Shown here piece after piece: positions 38,248-51,325 of a stretch of DNA of 64,000 bases. Below the pieces are notes generated by a model. The model had not been told where the DNA came from. It made no database searches and saw only the letters and a list, made by a program, of their open reading frames with translations. The stretch is from Sipunculus nudus (taxonomy: Eukaryota; Annelida; Sipuncula; Golfingiida; Sipunculidae), in assembly GCA_026874595.1 (NCBI GenBank), contig CM049310.1, forward strand, positions 88,295,556-88,359,555. The letters are read 5' to 3'. The translations under genes and the position numbers were made by a program. Position 1 is the first letter of the stretch. Each line of letters starts with the position of its first letter.

Positions 38248-38431
38248 TCATGAGATCTCATGACAGTCTTGTTTTATATACATATTCATAATCCGCAATT
38301 AATAAATTTGTCACAGGAATATCTTATGTACGGTGGCTGTCATGAAATCTCATGACAGTCTTGTTTTATATACATATTCATAATCAGCAATTTATTAATT
38401 TGTCACAGGAATATCTTATGTACGGTGGCTG
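38248..38431 (+). repeat. 92-bp direct tandem duplication
   Basis: Two adjacent copies at a 92-bp offset (CATGACAGTCTTGTTTTATA at 38,259 and 38,351). They differ at only a few positions, so the duplication is fairly recent. The second copy runs directly into the next element. Confidence 0.95.
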
Positions 38432-38682
38432 ATTTAGGACACAGAAAAAAATATTTATCTTTAGATAACATCTTGAGATCTCGACTTAACATCTTGGGAT
38501 CTCGACATAACATCTCAAGCCTCGACATGAAAATTTACAAAAAAAGTTTTTTTTTGCTGCAGAAAAAAAAAATTATCTAGAGATCTCGAGATAAAATTTC
38601 AATGTCCACGTGGGAGTTGTACGAACCATTTGATGTTTAATTGACGTAAAGCAAAACAAAGTTAAAGGGACCGACTTCTGTA
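38432..38682 (+). mobile_element. Palindrome-filled repeat element, forward copy
   Basis: Begins TGGCTGATTTAGGACACAG, then ATATTTATC. It continues with a series of GAGATCTCGAC and ATAACATCT words, a CTGCAGAAAAAAA segment, AGATCTCGAGATAAAATTTC and an AACCATTTGATG segment, and ends near GTTAAAGGGAC. The minus-strand copy at 39,763-40,085 has the same blocks in the same order. Likely a non-autonomous transposable element; no open frame is present. Confidence 0.75.
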
Positions 38683-39762
38683 TCTGACGTTTGTCAAATA
38701 AACATAATCTATTGAGCCTCTCATAAAAATGAGACAAACCCACAGGGTAAAGTGGTGCCTTTTGATTATATCCACGTGTTTATAACATGGGTCGGTGTGT
38801 GTGTGAGTGTGGGGGGGGGGGGGGGTGCAAAAATGGCCACCGAACGTTATAGAAAAACTTCCGGCAAAGCAACTGGCTTCAATTCAGAAAGCACAGAGTT
38901 GTGTAAATGACAAATATTACATTGCTTCACATGCTCTAACGAACATCAACCAGGGTTCTTTCAATAACTCGGTTACATGTTTTATCTGTATATTAACACT
39001 GGCTCAAGTACTTTATGTACAAGTAGCCTGTAGATAAAGTGTTTATACGTCAAAGTGGCGTTATAAGAACCTTTCCCAGCAAGGATTACCTTCACTTCTT
39101 TAATATGTATATGCAGAGTTAGCCGGTATCACAAAAATTCTGTAAATAAGGCGGGTAAATAAGATCAAAGCAGAGCATTTTGCTGAAGAAAAATCATGAT
39201 GAGAGATGATCGATACATTTAAACCGTTTTTTATTAATATAAATCATTTATGAAGATAGGTTGACTAAAGGTTATCTAAGCTATTGTTATAGCTATAGTG
39301 GATCAAGACAGGGGCTTTAGGGGCTGAAGCATCCCCCCCCAACGTACCAACCCGAAAACTCAGTATCCATTTTTAGCATATTTTCATTTATAATGGCCAA
39401 ATACATATGACATAAAACAAACCACCATTTTAATAAAAATAAAACTAAAAAAAGTGTACAAAAAGCTCATATTTGTTTGTATTTTTAATAAATAAGGTAC
39501 CCACAATGCATGCATGCAGACCTAAACATTTCTATTTGAGTGATTTCTCAGCCATGACTTCGAATCCGCCGTTCAGGTAGAATGTTTCAGGCTTTGACAT
39601 GTTCCTTACGTATATGATTATTTAGATATTGAACTTTATATTGAACTTTTCTTGAGCTCGCCTTAACTAAGGGGAAATACAAACTTGATTGATTTAAAAT
39701 CTATTATATTGTATTACCATTCAGTTAAACACAGTAAAAATGGTCTTTGTTTTTGCACTCTC
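38683..39762. other. Spacer between two inverted element copies
   Basis: About 1.1 kb with a G15 run (38,811-38,825) and AT-rich sequence. A 76-codon frame at 38,807-39,037 starts inside the G run and is not convincing. Confidence 0.5.
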
Positions 39763-40085
39763 AACGTATACTGTCCCTTTAACGTTGTTTTCCTTTATGT
39801 CAATTCAGCATCGAATGGTTCATCCAAATGTGAAATTTTATCTCGAGATCCCGAGATATTATGTCGACATCTCGAGATATATTATCTCGAAACCTCGACT
39901 TAAAAACTCGAGATCTCGAAATAAATATTTTTTTCTGCAGCATAATATTTTTTTATGATAATTTATGTCGAGATCTCGAGATGTTATGTCTAGATCTCGA
40001 AATGTTATCTCTAGATCTCGATATGTTATCTCGAGATCTCGAGATCTAGAGATAAATATTTTTCTGTGTCCTAAATCAGCCACTC
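39763..40085 (-). mobile_element. Palindrome-filled repeat element, inverted copy
   Basis: Read on the minus strand it begins TGGCTGATTTAGGACACAGA at about 40,082. It passes through many CTCGAGATCTCGAGATAACA words, a CTGCAGAAAAAAA segment, more CTCGAGAT palindromes and GAACCATTCGATG, and ends at GTTAAAGGGACAGTATA near 39,766. It matches the copy at 38,432-38,682 block by block but has more of the palindromic units. Overlapping frames on both strands reflect the repeat. Confidence 0.8.
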
Positions 40086-41484
40086 TACTTATGTAAGTCC
40101 TCAAAGGAAATAATTGTTACCCGATGTTATGTAAAATGTAAGAAAATACGCTCCTTGTCAGTGTGAAAGATTTTATAATCGTAATGCACATGTTGTCATG
40201 GTTACCTTTTTCCTGGGAAAGGTATTATTAGGAAAAAGAGTCTTGCAAAGACTGCCTGATTTAAATAATGATCCGGACAGCAGTCGTTAAAAAATCAGAA
40301 CGTTTTCTTCGTTTGAGACACGTTGTTAGTTAGGTTAACATAAGTAAGGCTAAAATAATTCTACTTCGCTGTTTTATGAAGAACTATATATGTAAAACCA
40401 ATAGCTCTATATTTGAATTTACGATATACACTGATAGCAGATATTAATATGGATTTCATAGCCCGTGTTGGGGCATGTTCAGTTAAGTGTTATAATTATA
40501 ATTTCAGTTAATAATATTAAATAAAAGCGGCTGATGAATTGCCTTGCTTTTTTGGCCAGCCTTTATTTTTTTAATGTTTGCTAATGGTTTCTGGAATCTC
40601 TATGAGTATATTTTCGTCTTCACGTCGAACCCACGGCCAAAATTCCCATTCTCCTCTACCAAAGAACCAGATAGGACCAGCGTTTATTACCAGTTGTCAT
40701 GCAGGAAACAGGTTCAGTAAACAGACCGTCTGTGTGCAATTTATTATGGCATCACGGACGTATGATATACGGCTTAAAATAGAGTGATTCAGTTGATTAT
40801 CGATATATATTTATATATATATATAACAATCGACGATCTATAATTAATCGATTATTTAATTTCATTTAAAATCTGTATTAACAAGCAATACCCTGAAAAA
40901 ATATTGACCCAGTAAACTAAGTTTAACTTGTACATCACGCTGAAAGGTCTGGGTAATGACCGGGTTCTTGAAATTTATTCGGTGCTCAAGATTAAGGTTA
41001 AATGTTTTTTTTACCCGTCTGAGGAAATTTACAGGGGTAGTATGACTTCCTTGTATATGAACACATAAGCATTTATCATCGATCATGCAAAAATGCAATC
41101 GATTTAATCGATTATGAAAAAAGACCATCGATATAATCGATTAATTTGGATACCACTAACATGTATTATGATATTTCATAACTGGCCCAAGAAATATTTC
41201 CCAATGTTTTCTTCTTATGCAGGTGTAACATGTATCAAAGTCCCTTTAGAACGCTCATCTGATGCCGAGCATTTCAACATAAAAAAAATATAGTCACTGC
41301 AAACGGACAATCTCATTTTAACATGGCATGCACACATTAGAGAAACTTACAGATATCGGAAACTCCAAGAAGAAAATGATAAATTATAGTTACCATATCA
41401 TTAAAATGCCTGCACTCAGCATGAAAACATAATATCGTCCGGTGAACACAATAGTTCAAGGATATACATGAGATTGTTTATCTA
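40086..41484. other. Gene-free stretch with clustered ATCGAT words
   Basis: Exact ATCGAT occurs at 40,799, 40,847, 41,078, 41,098, 41,107, 41,127 and 41,136. Several are inside TAATCGATTA contexts, next to a short TA tract at about 40,804-40,826. No supported gene. Confidence 0.6.
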
Positions 41485-41810
41485 AAGGCTGTTAGCAAAC
41501 ACGGTACACGCGTCGGTATTGACAAACAGAGAAACATGTAAACTAAGGCGGTTGGTTGCATATTTGTGGAAGTAGTAACGTCAATCGTTGCTGAAACGCC
41601 AATTGCAAACCTCTGGATCCTCTGATTTGCCGCCAGATGTACTTGTTAAATTTGTTTTGGTTATTTCGGCGCCCCCACATGTTATAAACAATAGGGTATA
41701 ACCGAAATGATCAGCCTGTGACGGTAGGATCCGCGTTTTTGGTTTACTTCTATTAAAGGTTCATGGAATTATGTTATCCGATATCGGAACTTGCCCCTTT
41801 CATGCTGTAC
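41485..41810 (+). mobile_element. Unidentified dispersed repeat, copy 1
   Basis: Colinear with 61,796-62,134 over about 330 bp. Shared words include GCTGTTAG.AAACACGGT, GACAAAC, ACATGTAA, GGTTGG..GCATA, TCTGATTT, CGCCAGATGT, CCACATGTTAT, GATCxGxGTTTTT, TTAxTAAAGGTTCA and GATATCG. There are many substitutions and small indels, so the copies are old. No coding frame is conserved. Confidence 0.8.
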
Positions 41811-44255
41811 AAACAACCAACTATGACCTTCCTAATACATACACGTCAAAGGGGATCCGGGGAAGGGGTTAACCTATTTTTTCTAGGAGAAAATAACATT
41901 TCATCGTTGTTTTCCTTAATTTGTAAAGATAACCCTACTCTCCCGACCTTCTTCTTCAATACTGTAAAAGGTAAACAAACCCTTTAAAAAACTTGATACG
42001 TTCATATTCGCCCTTTAAAGATGAAAAGACAATCATTTAAGGTGGGCTTAATTACATGTACAACACCATGTGAAAAAGGAGAAGCCATTATGTGACAGCT
42101 AGGTGATGCAGTATCGTCACGGTATGTTGGATAGCTGAAATGAAATATATGGGACTTTTCTTTAAAGAAGATAAAAACTAGTTGACTGAAGATTTACAAA
42201 CTTACGGAGCTGTCACGAAACGCTTGAGATCTAAGAATTAATCCCTTCACCCAACCTCTTTGGGCCCAAGGTGCTCAACAGGCCAAATAATGCACGAGTG
42301 TGGTATGTCTGTGCGTCGGACGCAACAACAGCAGCACCTCGGGATCAGCTACGCCATTGATCATACAAACGCACTCGAAAACGACGAAATAGCCGTTTAT
42401 AATTACGACGTTTTATACCGAAGCCACCTAATCTGTTGCAACACAAGGTTGTGAAAATAGCGTTCAGGTTGAACTGTCATGATTAATATTTCAGATACAA
42501 GCCTCACTAAACGATATGAACTTAATAAGATAAAAAAAAAAAAAAAAAACACGCACGTGATGGATACATCTTATTTATATGCAACTATACCACGGCAGAT
42601 CTTTTCGACGAGCATGCACAGTGCGTGTGACGTTTGGCTGCTGTGACCTGGTCCTCTTAACTCTCGTTGCGTATTTTTAGTCTGAAGTTTGCAAACTTGT
42701 TTATCATTTGATGTATATGCAAAAAAATAGGCTTTTGTTGGCGCCACCAATATTAATCTACTTTCTGCGGGTTGAAATGAAATAAGCCATAAAGTATTAA
42801 CATTTTGGCAAATTATTTTAAAGATGGCATCTTTACAGAACCTGGAAAAATGTCTTATGATTAATCTATGCTCTGTTCATTCTTTTCCGTCACATTTTTG
42901 GTTTGATCAGTCTGTTAACTTTCGAAATGGCACCGTGTCCCCTGAAAAATGCATGAATGTTGATTACACATTCACTTTTTATTTCATAATCACGTACAAT
43001 CATGCACAGTAATTCACAGAGTGAACATCAGCCACCTGGATCTCGTGTGGTGAATATAACCTTGTTCATATGACTGAGACCTCAGCAGCAACCATATGAA
43101 AAGTAAAAAGATATTTTTTAACTTCGTGGATATTCTTATTTTTTTTTAATTTTCTTATAGTCAACAGGAAAATAAAAAAGGAGAGGTAAGAAACAGAGAA
43201 TAAACAAAAAAAAAGAGAAAATAAAAAATATGAAGAATACAGAAATATGATCACTCAGCTGTAGGAAACCTTACTTGACGATAGCAAACCGTCAAACATC
43301 GGGTGTTTGTGCTCGTAAAACATCTGTTTCAACTATTCAAAGACTCTTTCCTGACCGTAAACAAAGTTGCGGATGAGACAAGTCTTTCTGTTTCTGTAGA
43401 AGGACCACTTTTACCTGCCAAACGGGACTTGAGAACCCCTACTTGGTATTCCAGCCTCGGCCTTGTACTTCTGTTATGGGGCTTTACCGCCCGGCCCTGG
43501 TACTAATTCGAGTGTTTCTGGGTAACCAGTTGTCTTGTACGATGATATGATAATTATTTATTTGAACTGAGAATGTCTAGATGTTCCAATCATCGTGTAA
43601 CTTACAATAAAACTTAGCATTTATGTGTACAAACCAAACACCAAGGTTCAGGCGTTGTAAATAATGTAAAGAAACAATGCCAACATAGTTAGCGTTTACC
43701 CAAACATGATTTTGAGTAATTTAAAATCTCGTTAACACATGACTTATATTTACGAATTGTTATTTACCTATGAAATCGTGACTTAAATGCCTATTCTTTA
43801 AGGCAGCATTCTCACAAAATCTAAAACCTGATACAGTGTTCTTTTGATATTCTGACATTTTTCAAACTTCTAACTGTTTACAAAACTGTGTTATTTTAAG
43901 GGAACAGTTAGAACAAATCAATTTTTAGTGGAATTAGATTAAACAAAACGACGATGTCTTAAAGTTATCACTTTATTTTCTTTAAAAAATAACCTTTAAT
44001 TTCTTTTGAAACAATAATTAATTTCTATTAATGCCTTTTATTTCTAGGATTTCATGTGTAAGCGAGAAAATCTCGCGGTATAGAAATAAATTAGTTTTTG
44101 AGGGATAAGTTTTTTAGGCATTGATAAATATCATAAGGTTTCAGTCTAAAACCTCGATAAGTACCAGATATGTAACAAGCGGTCTTAGCGACTGACTGCG
44201 ATTTGTTTGGCATAAAACGTGCTGCGGTAACATAAGGGCATAATTAATGCATGAA
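41811..44255. other. Gene-free stretch
   Basis: A run of 18 A lies at about 42,532-42,549. GCGAGA-AAA-TCTCGC at 44,062-44,076 is a small hairpin. Short frames only, none with a recognisable domain. Confidence 0.5.
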
Positions 44256-44640
44256 CATCGCACGACCACCAGTGACCACTTGCCACTAGTCATATTGCCA
44301 TCATCGACTTGCGACTAGACATACCTGGTCGTACGATCGCTTGTCATAGACACATATTGTTGTTCCGACTGGATGAGATTCTCGTCAGACGGTCGAAGGA
44401 TAATCTACGACAGCTTTAAACACAATTTACAATTAGCTTCGACTACCGACGACCACGCCAGTCGTAGGGAGGTTTTTGTATAGGATCAAAGACCTCCTTA
44501 CGACCGATTTTCCTCCTGCGACCATTCGCGACCATCACTTGTGACCTGTCGCACGACTGTCTTCGGATTTTCGATGAATCCCACGATTGCTGATTGTGTC
44601 ATGTCGTAATTATCTGTCGTATCATCTAGCGTAACTAGGC
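44256..44640. repeat. CGAC/GTCG-rich block with a hairpin
   Basis: GTCG and CGAC words (GACGACCACG, GTCGTACGATCG, TACGACCGAT, GCACGACTG) are very dense here compared with flanking DNA. Arms at 44,461-44,478 and 44,487-44,504 pair at 16 of 18 positions around an 8-bp loop. It may be a decayed small inverted-repeat element. Only one copy is seen. Confidence 0.6.
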
Positions 44641-46090
44641 CTACACCGCATCCCCACCAATTTGCTCATATATCTTCTTTTTAAATGTATTATATTTTAT
44701 ACTGTTCTTTTAACAATTTGCGAGAAACACTTCAATATTGCAATCGCAATAAATATATGGATTAAAAGATTAACTGAAAAGAAGATTTCGTTGTAATTTC
44801 ACTTCTTTGTAATTAAATTAAACTTTGGCCCAATAACCACATAGAAATGAGTTTTAACCGTCTCTAATCAGGAAACTATTAAGAGAGGCTTATTCCGAAA
44901 ATGGATTTCTTGTTCATTTGATTGATTGTTATACGGATATTTATGGACATTTCCTGTTATTAAATTATTCAGAAGCAGATATTTCATCGGGGGAAAACCC
45001 AGGGAACCAGTCTGAAGAAATTAGATATCTTAGGTGTGCCTTTGTGTTCTAGTCGCATTGTAAAATCTTCAGCGGACAAAGTAATTGAATTGACAACGAA
45101 TGGTGGTATTCTTTGAACAACTAGTCCATGTTTATGACGTAGTTTTATAACAAGTGTGTCGGCAGTTCCTTACGGGAGATTCAATCAGGCACCCCGCATC
45201 GCCTTATTCAATAACATCCTTACCTTTTTTTGCTGTGGTTATCACATTTATTCAGAACACGTAATTATCTGAATTTGCTGTGCATTCTCACACGGTAAAT
45301 TTGAACTTGGAAACGGGTCTGTAAATCGACCGATAAAAAGAGAGTAAAACGTAAAATATCCAGGCACGGAAAGCAATTAGAGCACCCTGAATGGGCTCTC
45401 TGGAGCAAGCTTGACTCGTTGTTTACCTGCTTAACCGACAAATCAGTCCTGACTGTTAACGTATAACTAAACAATGTACATCACAGGATCGCCACCTATC
45501 TGATAAGTCTTATAGCGACCAGACGTGCCCCCTTTAAAGACCTTCACTAAATGATAACGAAAATCAATCATGTTTCATAATGTATCATATCCACTGTATT
45601 ATTATATTTCATGGAATAAATACTGCCGCCGTTCAATGAACACGGGCATGGTTTCGTTGCTCGATTCGTGCGAGCGAATGAGAAAGAGAGAGACTCTGGA
45701 AATGTTGAAATTTTCTGTTAACACATAAATTTATCTTCATACTACCGTTCACTTAATCTATATATTGAGGTAAATAAAGGTTTAGGTTTATTAAGTAACT
45801 TTCCCTGTACAGTTAATGTCACTATGGAAACGCAAAATAAGCAAGATAGTGTAATATTTAAAAACAACACACGTCCTTTTAGACAAACAGAAGAAATCAG
45901 AGGATTGTTACGCTCCTCACGTAGCGGTTATAAACTGCAGTGGTTCCTTTGTTTTAACGGCTGCTATGTATAGGAAGATACTCTGGGTGCCACCACCAAG
46001 GCTGACACAGGGCAAAGAATTGTGATCAGACAAATGAAAAAGTGGTATTGCATTGTGCATCAAGCTCCTAATGTTAAACATGCGACGACC
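44641..46090. other. Gene-free flank of the minisatellite
   Basis: AT-rich to mixed sequence, no supported gene. The left edge of the array follows at a degenerate first unit. Confidence 0.5.
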
Positions 46091-47279
46091 GCTCTTGTTA
46101 ATAACAAGACACCTGCTCTCGCAGGTCTAACTACACCAAGACACACGCTCACGTAGGTCTGATTACACAAGACACCCGCTCTCATAGGTGTGATTACACT
46201 AAGACACCCGCCCTCGTAGGCCTGATTACACCAAGACACCCGCTCTCATAGGTCTGACTACACCAAGACACCCGCTCTTGTAGGTCTGATTACACCAAGA
46301 TGCCCGCTCTCGCAGGTCTGATTACACCAAGACACCCGCTCTCGAAGTTCTGATTACACCAAGACACCCGCTCTCATAGGTCTAACTACACCAAGACACA
46401 CGCTCACGTAGGTCTGATTACACAAGACACCCGCTCTCATAGGTCTGACTACAGCAAGACACCCGCTCTTGTAGGTCTGATTACACCAAGACACCCGCTC
46501 TCGAAGGTCTGACTACACCAAGACCCCCGCTCTCACAGGTGTGATTACACCAAGACACCCGCTCTCGAAGGTCTGATTACACCAGAACACCCGCTCTCGT
46601 AGGTCTGATTACACCAAGACACACGCTCACGTAGGTCTGATTACACAAAGACACCCACTCTCATAGGTCTGATTACACAAGACACCCGCTCTCACAGGTG
46701 TGATTACATCAAGACACCCGCTCTCGAAGGTCTGACTACACCAAGACACCCGCTCTCGTAGGTCTGATTACACCAAGACACCCGCTCTCATAGGTCTGAT
46801 TACACAAGACACCCGCTCTCACTGGTGTGATTACACCAAGACACCCGCTCTCGAAGGTCTGATTACACCAGGACACCCGCTCTCGTAGGTCTGATTACAC
46901 CAAGACACACGCTCACGAAGGTCTGATTACACCAAGACACCCGCTCTCATAGGTCTGATTACACAAGACACCCGCTCTCACAGGTGTGATTACACCAAGA
47001 CACCCGCTCTCGAAGGTCTGACTACACCAAGACACCCGCTCTCGTAGGTCTGATTACACCAAGACACCCGCTCTCGAAGGTCTGATTACACCGAGACATC
47101 CGTTCTCATAGGTCGGATTACACAAGACACCCGCTCTCACAGGTGTGATTACACCAAGACACCCGCTCTCGAAGGTCTGATTACACCGAGACATCCGCTC
47201 TCATAGGTCTGATTAGACATAAACACCGTCTCTGAAGGTGTGACTACACAGAGACACCCGCTCTCGTAGGTCTGATTAC

Positions 47280-49250
47280 ACCAAGACACCCGCTCTCGAA
47301 GGTCTGATTACACCGAGACATCCGCTGTCATAGGTCTGATTAGACATAGACACCCGCTCTCGAAGGTCTGATTACACCAAGACACCCGCTCTCATAAGCG
47401 TTATTACACCAATAAACCCGCTCATATAGGAGTGATTACACCAAGACACCCGCTCTCGGAGGTCTGAGTACACAAATACACCCGCTCTCTGAGTTCTGAT
47501 TACACCAAGACACAAGCTCTCGGAGAACTGATTACACCAAGACACCAGCTCTCATAGGTCTGATTACACCAAGACATCCGCTCTCATAGGTGTGATTACA
47601 CCAAGACACCCGCTCTCATAGGTCTTATTACACCAAGACACCCGCTCTCATAGGTCTGATTACACAAGGACACCCGCTGTCATAGGTCTGATTACACAAA
47701 GACACCCGCTCTCATAGGTGTGATTACACCAAGACACCCGCTCTCATAGGGGTGATTACACAAGGACACCCGCTGTCGTAGGTCTGAGTACACAAAGACA
47801 CCTGCTCTCGTAGGTCTGATTACACCAAGACACCCGCTCTCATAGGCCTGATTACACCAAGACACCCGCCATCATAGGTTTGATTACACCAAGACACCCG
47901 CTCATATAGTCGTGATTACACCAAGATCCCCGCCCTCATAGGTCTGATTACACCATGCACCCGCTCTCGAAGGTCTGACTACACAAAGACACCTGCTCTC
48001 GTAGGTCTGATTACACCAAGACACCCGCTCTCATAGGTCTGATTACACCAAGACACCCGCCCTCATAGGTCTGATTATACCAAGACACCCGCTCATATAG
48101 TCGTGATTACACCAAGACACCCGCCCTCATAGGTCTGATTACACCAAGACACCCGCCCTCATTGGTCTGGTTACACCAAGACACCCGCTCATATAGTCGT
48201 GATTACACCAAGGCACCCGCCCTCATAGGTCTGATTACACAAAGACACCTGCTCTCGTAGGTCTGATTATTACAAGACACCCGCTCTCATAGGTCTGATT
48301 ACACTAAGACACCCGCCCTCATAGGTCTGATTACACCGAGACACCCAGCCTCATAGGTTTGATTACACCAAGACACCCGCTCATATAGTCGTGATTACAC
48401 CAAGACACCCGCCCTCATAGGTCTGATTACACCAAGACACCCGCCCTCATTGGTCTGGTTACACCAAGACACCCGCTCATATAGTCGTGATTACACCAAG
48501 GCACCCGCCCTCATAGGTCTGATTACACAAAGACACCTGCTCTCATAGGTCTGATTACACCAAGCACCCGCTCTCGAAGGTCTGACTACACAAAAACACC
48601 TGCTCTCGTAGGTCTGATTACACCAAGACACCCGCCCTCATAGGTCTGATTACACCAAGACATCCGCTCATATAGTCGTAATTACACCAAGACACCCGCC
48701 CTCATAGGTCTGATTACACCAAGACACCCGCCCTCATAGGTCTGATAACACCAAGACACCCGCTCATATAGTCGTGATTACACCAAGACACCCGCCTTCA
48801 TAGGTCTGATTACACCAAGACACCCACTCTCAAAGGTCTGACTACACAAAGACACCTGCTCTTGTTGGTCTGATTAGACATAGACACCCGCTCTCATAGG
48901 TCTGATTACACCAAGACACGCGCTAATATAGTGTTGAATACAACAAGACACCCGCCCTCATAGGTCTGATTACACCAAGACACCCGCTCTCGACGGTCTG
49001 ACTACACAAAGACACCTGCTCTCGTAGGTCTGATTACACCAAGACATCCGCTCTCATAGGTCTGATTACACCAAGACACCCGCCTATATAGTCGTGATTA
49101 CACGAAGACACCCGCCCTCATAGGTCTGATTACACCAAGACACCCGCTCTCGTAGGTCTGATTACACCAAGACACCCGCTCTCATAGGTCTGATTACACA
49201 AGACACCCACTCTCACAGGTGTGATTACACCAAGACACCCGCTCTCGAAG
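47280..49250 (+). repeat. Higher-order repeat, first copy
   Basis: About 2 kb of ordered unit variants that recurs at an offset of exactly 2,076 bp. Anchors: CTCATAAGCG at 47,391 and 49,467; GATTATTACAAG at 48,265 and 50,341; ACCCACTCTC at 49,205 and 51,281. The offset is the same at all three, so no net indel has occurred. Confidence 0.93.
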
Positions 49251-49355
49251 GTCTGACTACACCAAGACACCCGCTCTCGTAGGTCTGATTACACCAAGAC
49301 ACCCGCTCTCATAGGTCTGATTACACAAGACACCCGCTCTCACTGGTGTGATTAC

Positions 49356-51325
49356 ACCAAGACACCCGCTCTCGAAGGTCTGATTACACCGACACATCCG
49401 CTCTCATAGGTCTGATTAGACATAGACACCCGCTCTCGAAGGTCTGATTACACCAAGACACCCGCTCTCATAAGCGTTATTACACCAATAAACCCGCTCA
49501 TATAGGAGTGATTACACCAAGACACCCGCTCTCGGAGGTCTGAGTACACAAATACACCCGCTCTCTGAGTTCTGATTACACCAAGACACAAGCTCTCGGA
49601 GAACTGATTACACCAAGACACCAGCTCTCATAGGTCTGATTACACCAAGACATCCGCTCTCATAGGTGTGATTACACGAAGACACCCGCTCTCATAGGTC
49701 TTATTACACCAAGACACCGGCTCTCATAGGTCTGATTACACAAGGACACCCGCTGTCATAGGTCTGATTACACAAAAACACCCGCTCTCATAGGTGTGAT
49801 TACACCAAGACACCCGCTCTCATAGGGGTGATTACACAAGGACACCCGCTGTCGTAGGTCTGAGTACACAAAGACACCTGCTCTCGTAGGTCTGATTACA
49901 CCAAGACACCCGCTCTCATAGGCCTGATTACACCAAGACACCCGCCATCATAGGTTTGATTACACCAAGACACCCGCTCATATAGTCGTGATTACACCAA
50001 GATCCCCGCCCTCATAGGTCTGATTACACCATGCACCCGCTCTCGAAGGTCTGACTACACAAAGACACCTGCTCTCGTAGGTCTGATTACACCAAGACAC
50101 CCGCTCTCATAGGTCTGATTACACCAAGACACCCGCCCTCATAGGTCTGATTATACCAAGACACCCGCTCATATAGTCGTGATTACACCAAGACACCCGC
50201 CCTCATAGGTCTGATTACACCAAGACACCCGCCCTCATTGGTCTGGTTACACCAAGACACCCGCTCATATAGTCGTGATTACACCAAGGCACCCGCCCTC
50301 ATAGGTCTGATTACACAAAGACACCTGCTCTCGTAGGTCTGATTATTACAAGACACCCGCTCTCATAGGTCTGATTACACCAAGACACCCGCCCTCATAG
50401 GTCTGATTACACCGAGACACCCAGCCTCATAGGTTTGATTACACCAAGACACCCGCTCATATAGTCGTGATTACACCAAGACACCCGCCCTCATAGGTCT
50501 GATTACACCAAGACACCCGCCCTCATTGGTCTGGTTACACCAAGACACCCGCTCATATAGTCGTGATTACACCAAGGCACCCGCCCTCATAGGTCTGATT
50601 ACACAAAGACACCTGCTCTCATAGGTCTGATTACACCAAGCACCCGCTCTCGAAGGTCTGACTACACAAAAACACCTGCTCTCGTAGGTCTGATTACACC
50701 AAGACACCCGCCCTCATAGGTCTGATTACACCAAGACATCCGCTCATATAGTCGTAATTACACCAAGACACCCGCCCTCATAGGTCTGATTACACCAAGA
50801 CACCCGCCCTCATAGGTCTGATAACACCAAGACACCCGCTCATATAGTCGTGATTACACCAAGACACCCGCCTTCATAGGTCTGATTACACCAAGACACC
50901 CACTCTCGAAGGTCTGACTACACAAAGACACCTGCTCTTGTTGGTCTGATTAGACATAGACACCCGCTCTCATAGGTCTGATTACACCAAGACACGCGCT
51001 CATATAGTGTTGAATACAACAAGACACCCGCCCTCATAGGTCTGATTACACCAAGACACCCGCTCTCGACGGTCTGACTACACAAAGACACCTGCTCTCG
51101 TAGGTCTGATTACACCAAGACATCCGCTCTCATAGGTCTGATTACACCAAGACACCCGCTTATATAGTCGTGATTACACGAAGACACCCGCCCTCATAGG
51201 TCTGATTACACCAAGACACCCGCTCTCGTAGGTCTGATTACACCAAGACACCCGCTCTCATAGGTCTGATTACACAAGACACCCACTCTCACAGGTGTGA
51301 TTACACCAAGACACCCGCTCTCGAA
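49356..51325 (+). repeat. Higher-order repeat, second copy
   Basis: Second copy of the 2,076-bp block. By eye I noted only about ten substitutions against the first copy, for example near 47,600/49,676 and 48,919/50,995. The junction sequence at 49,195-49,380 also resembles 46,670-46,860, which fits unequal exchange within the array. Confidence 0.93.
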
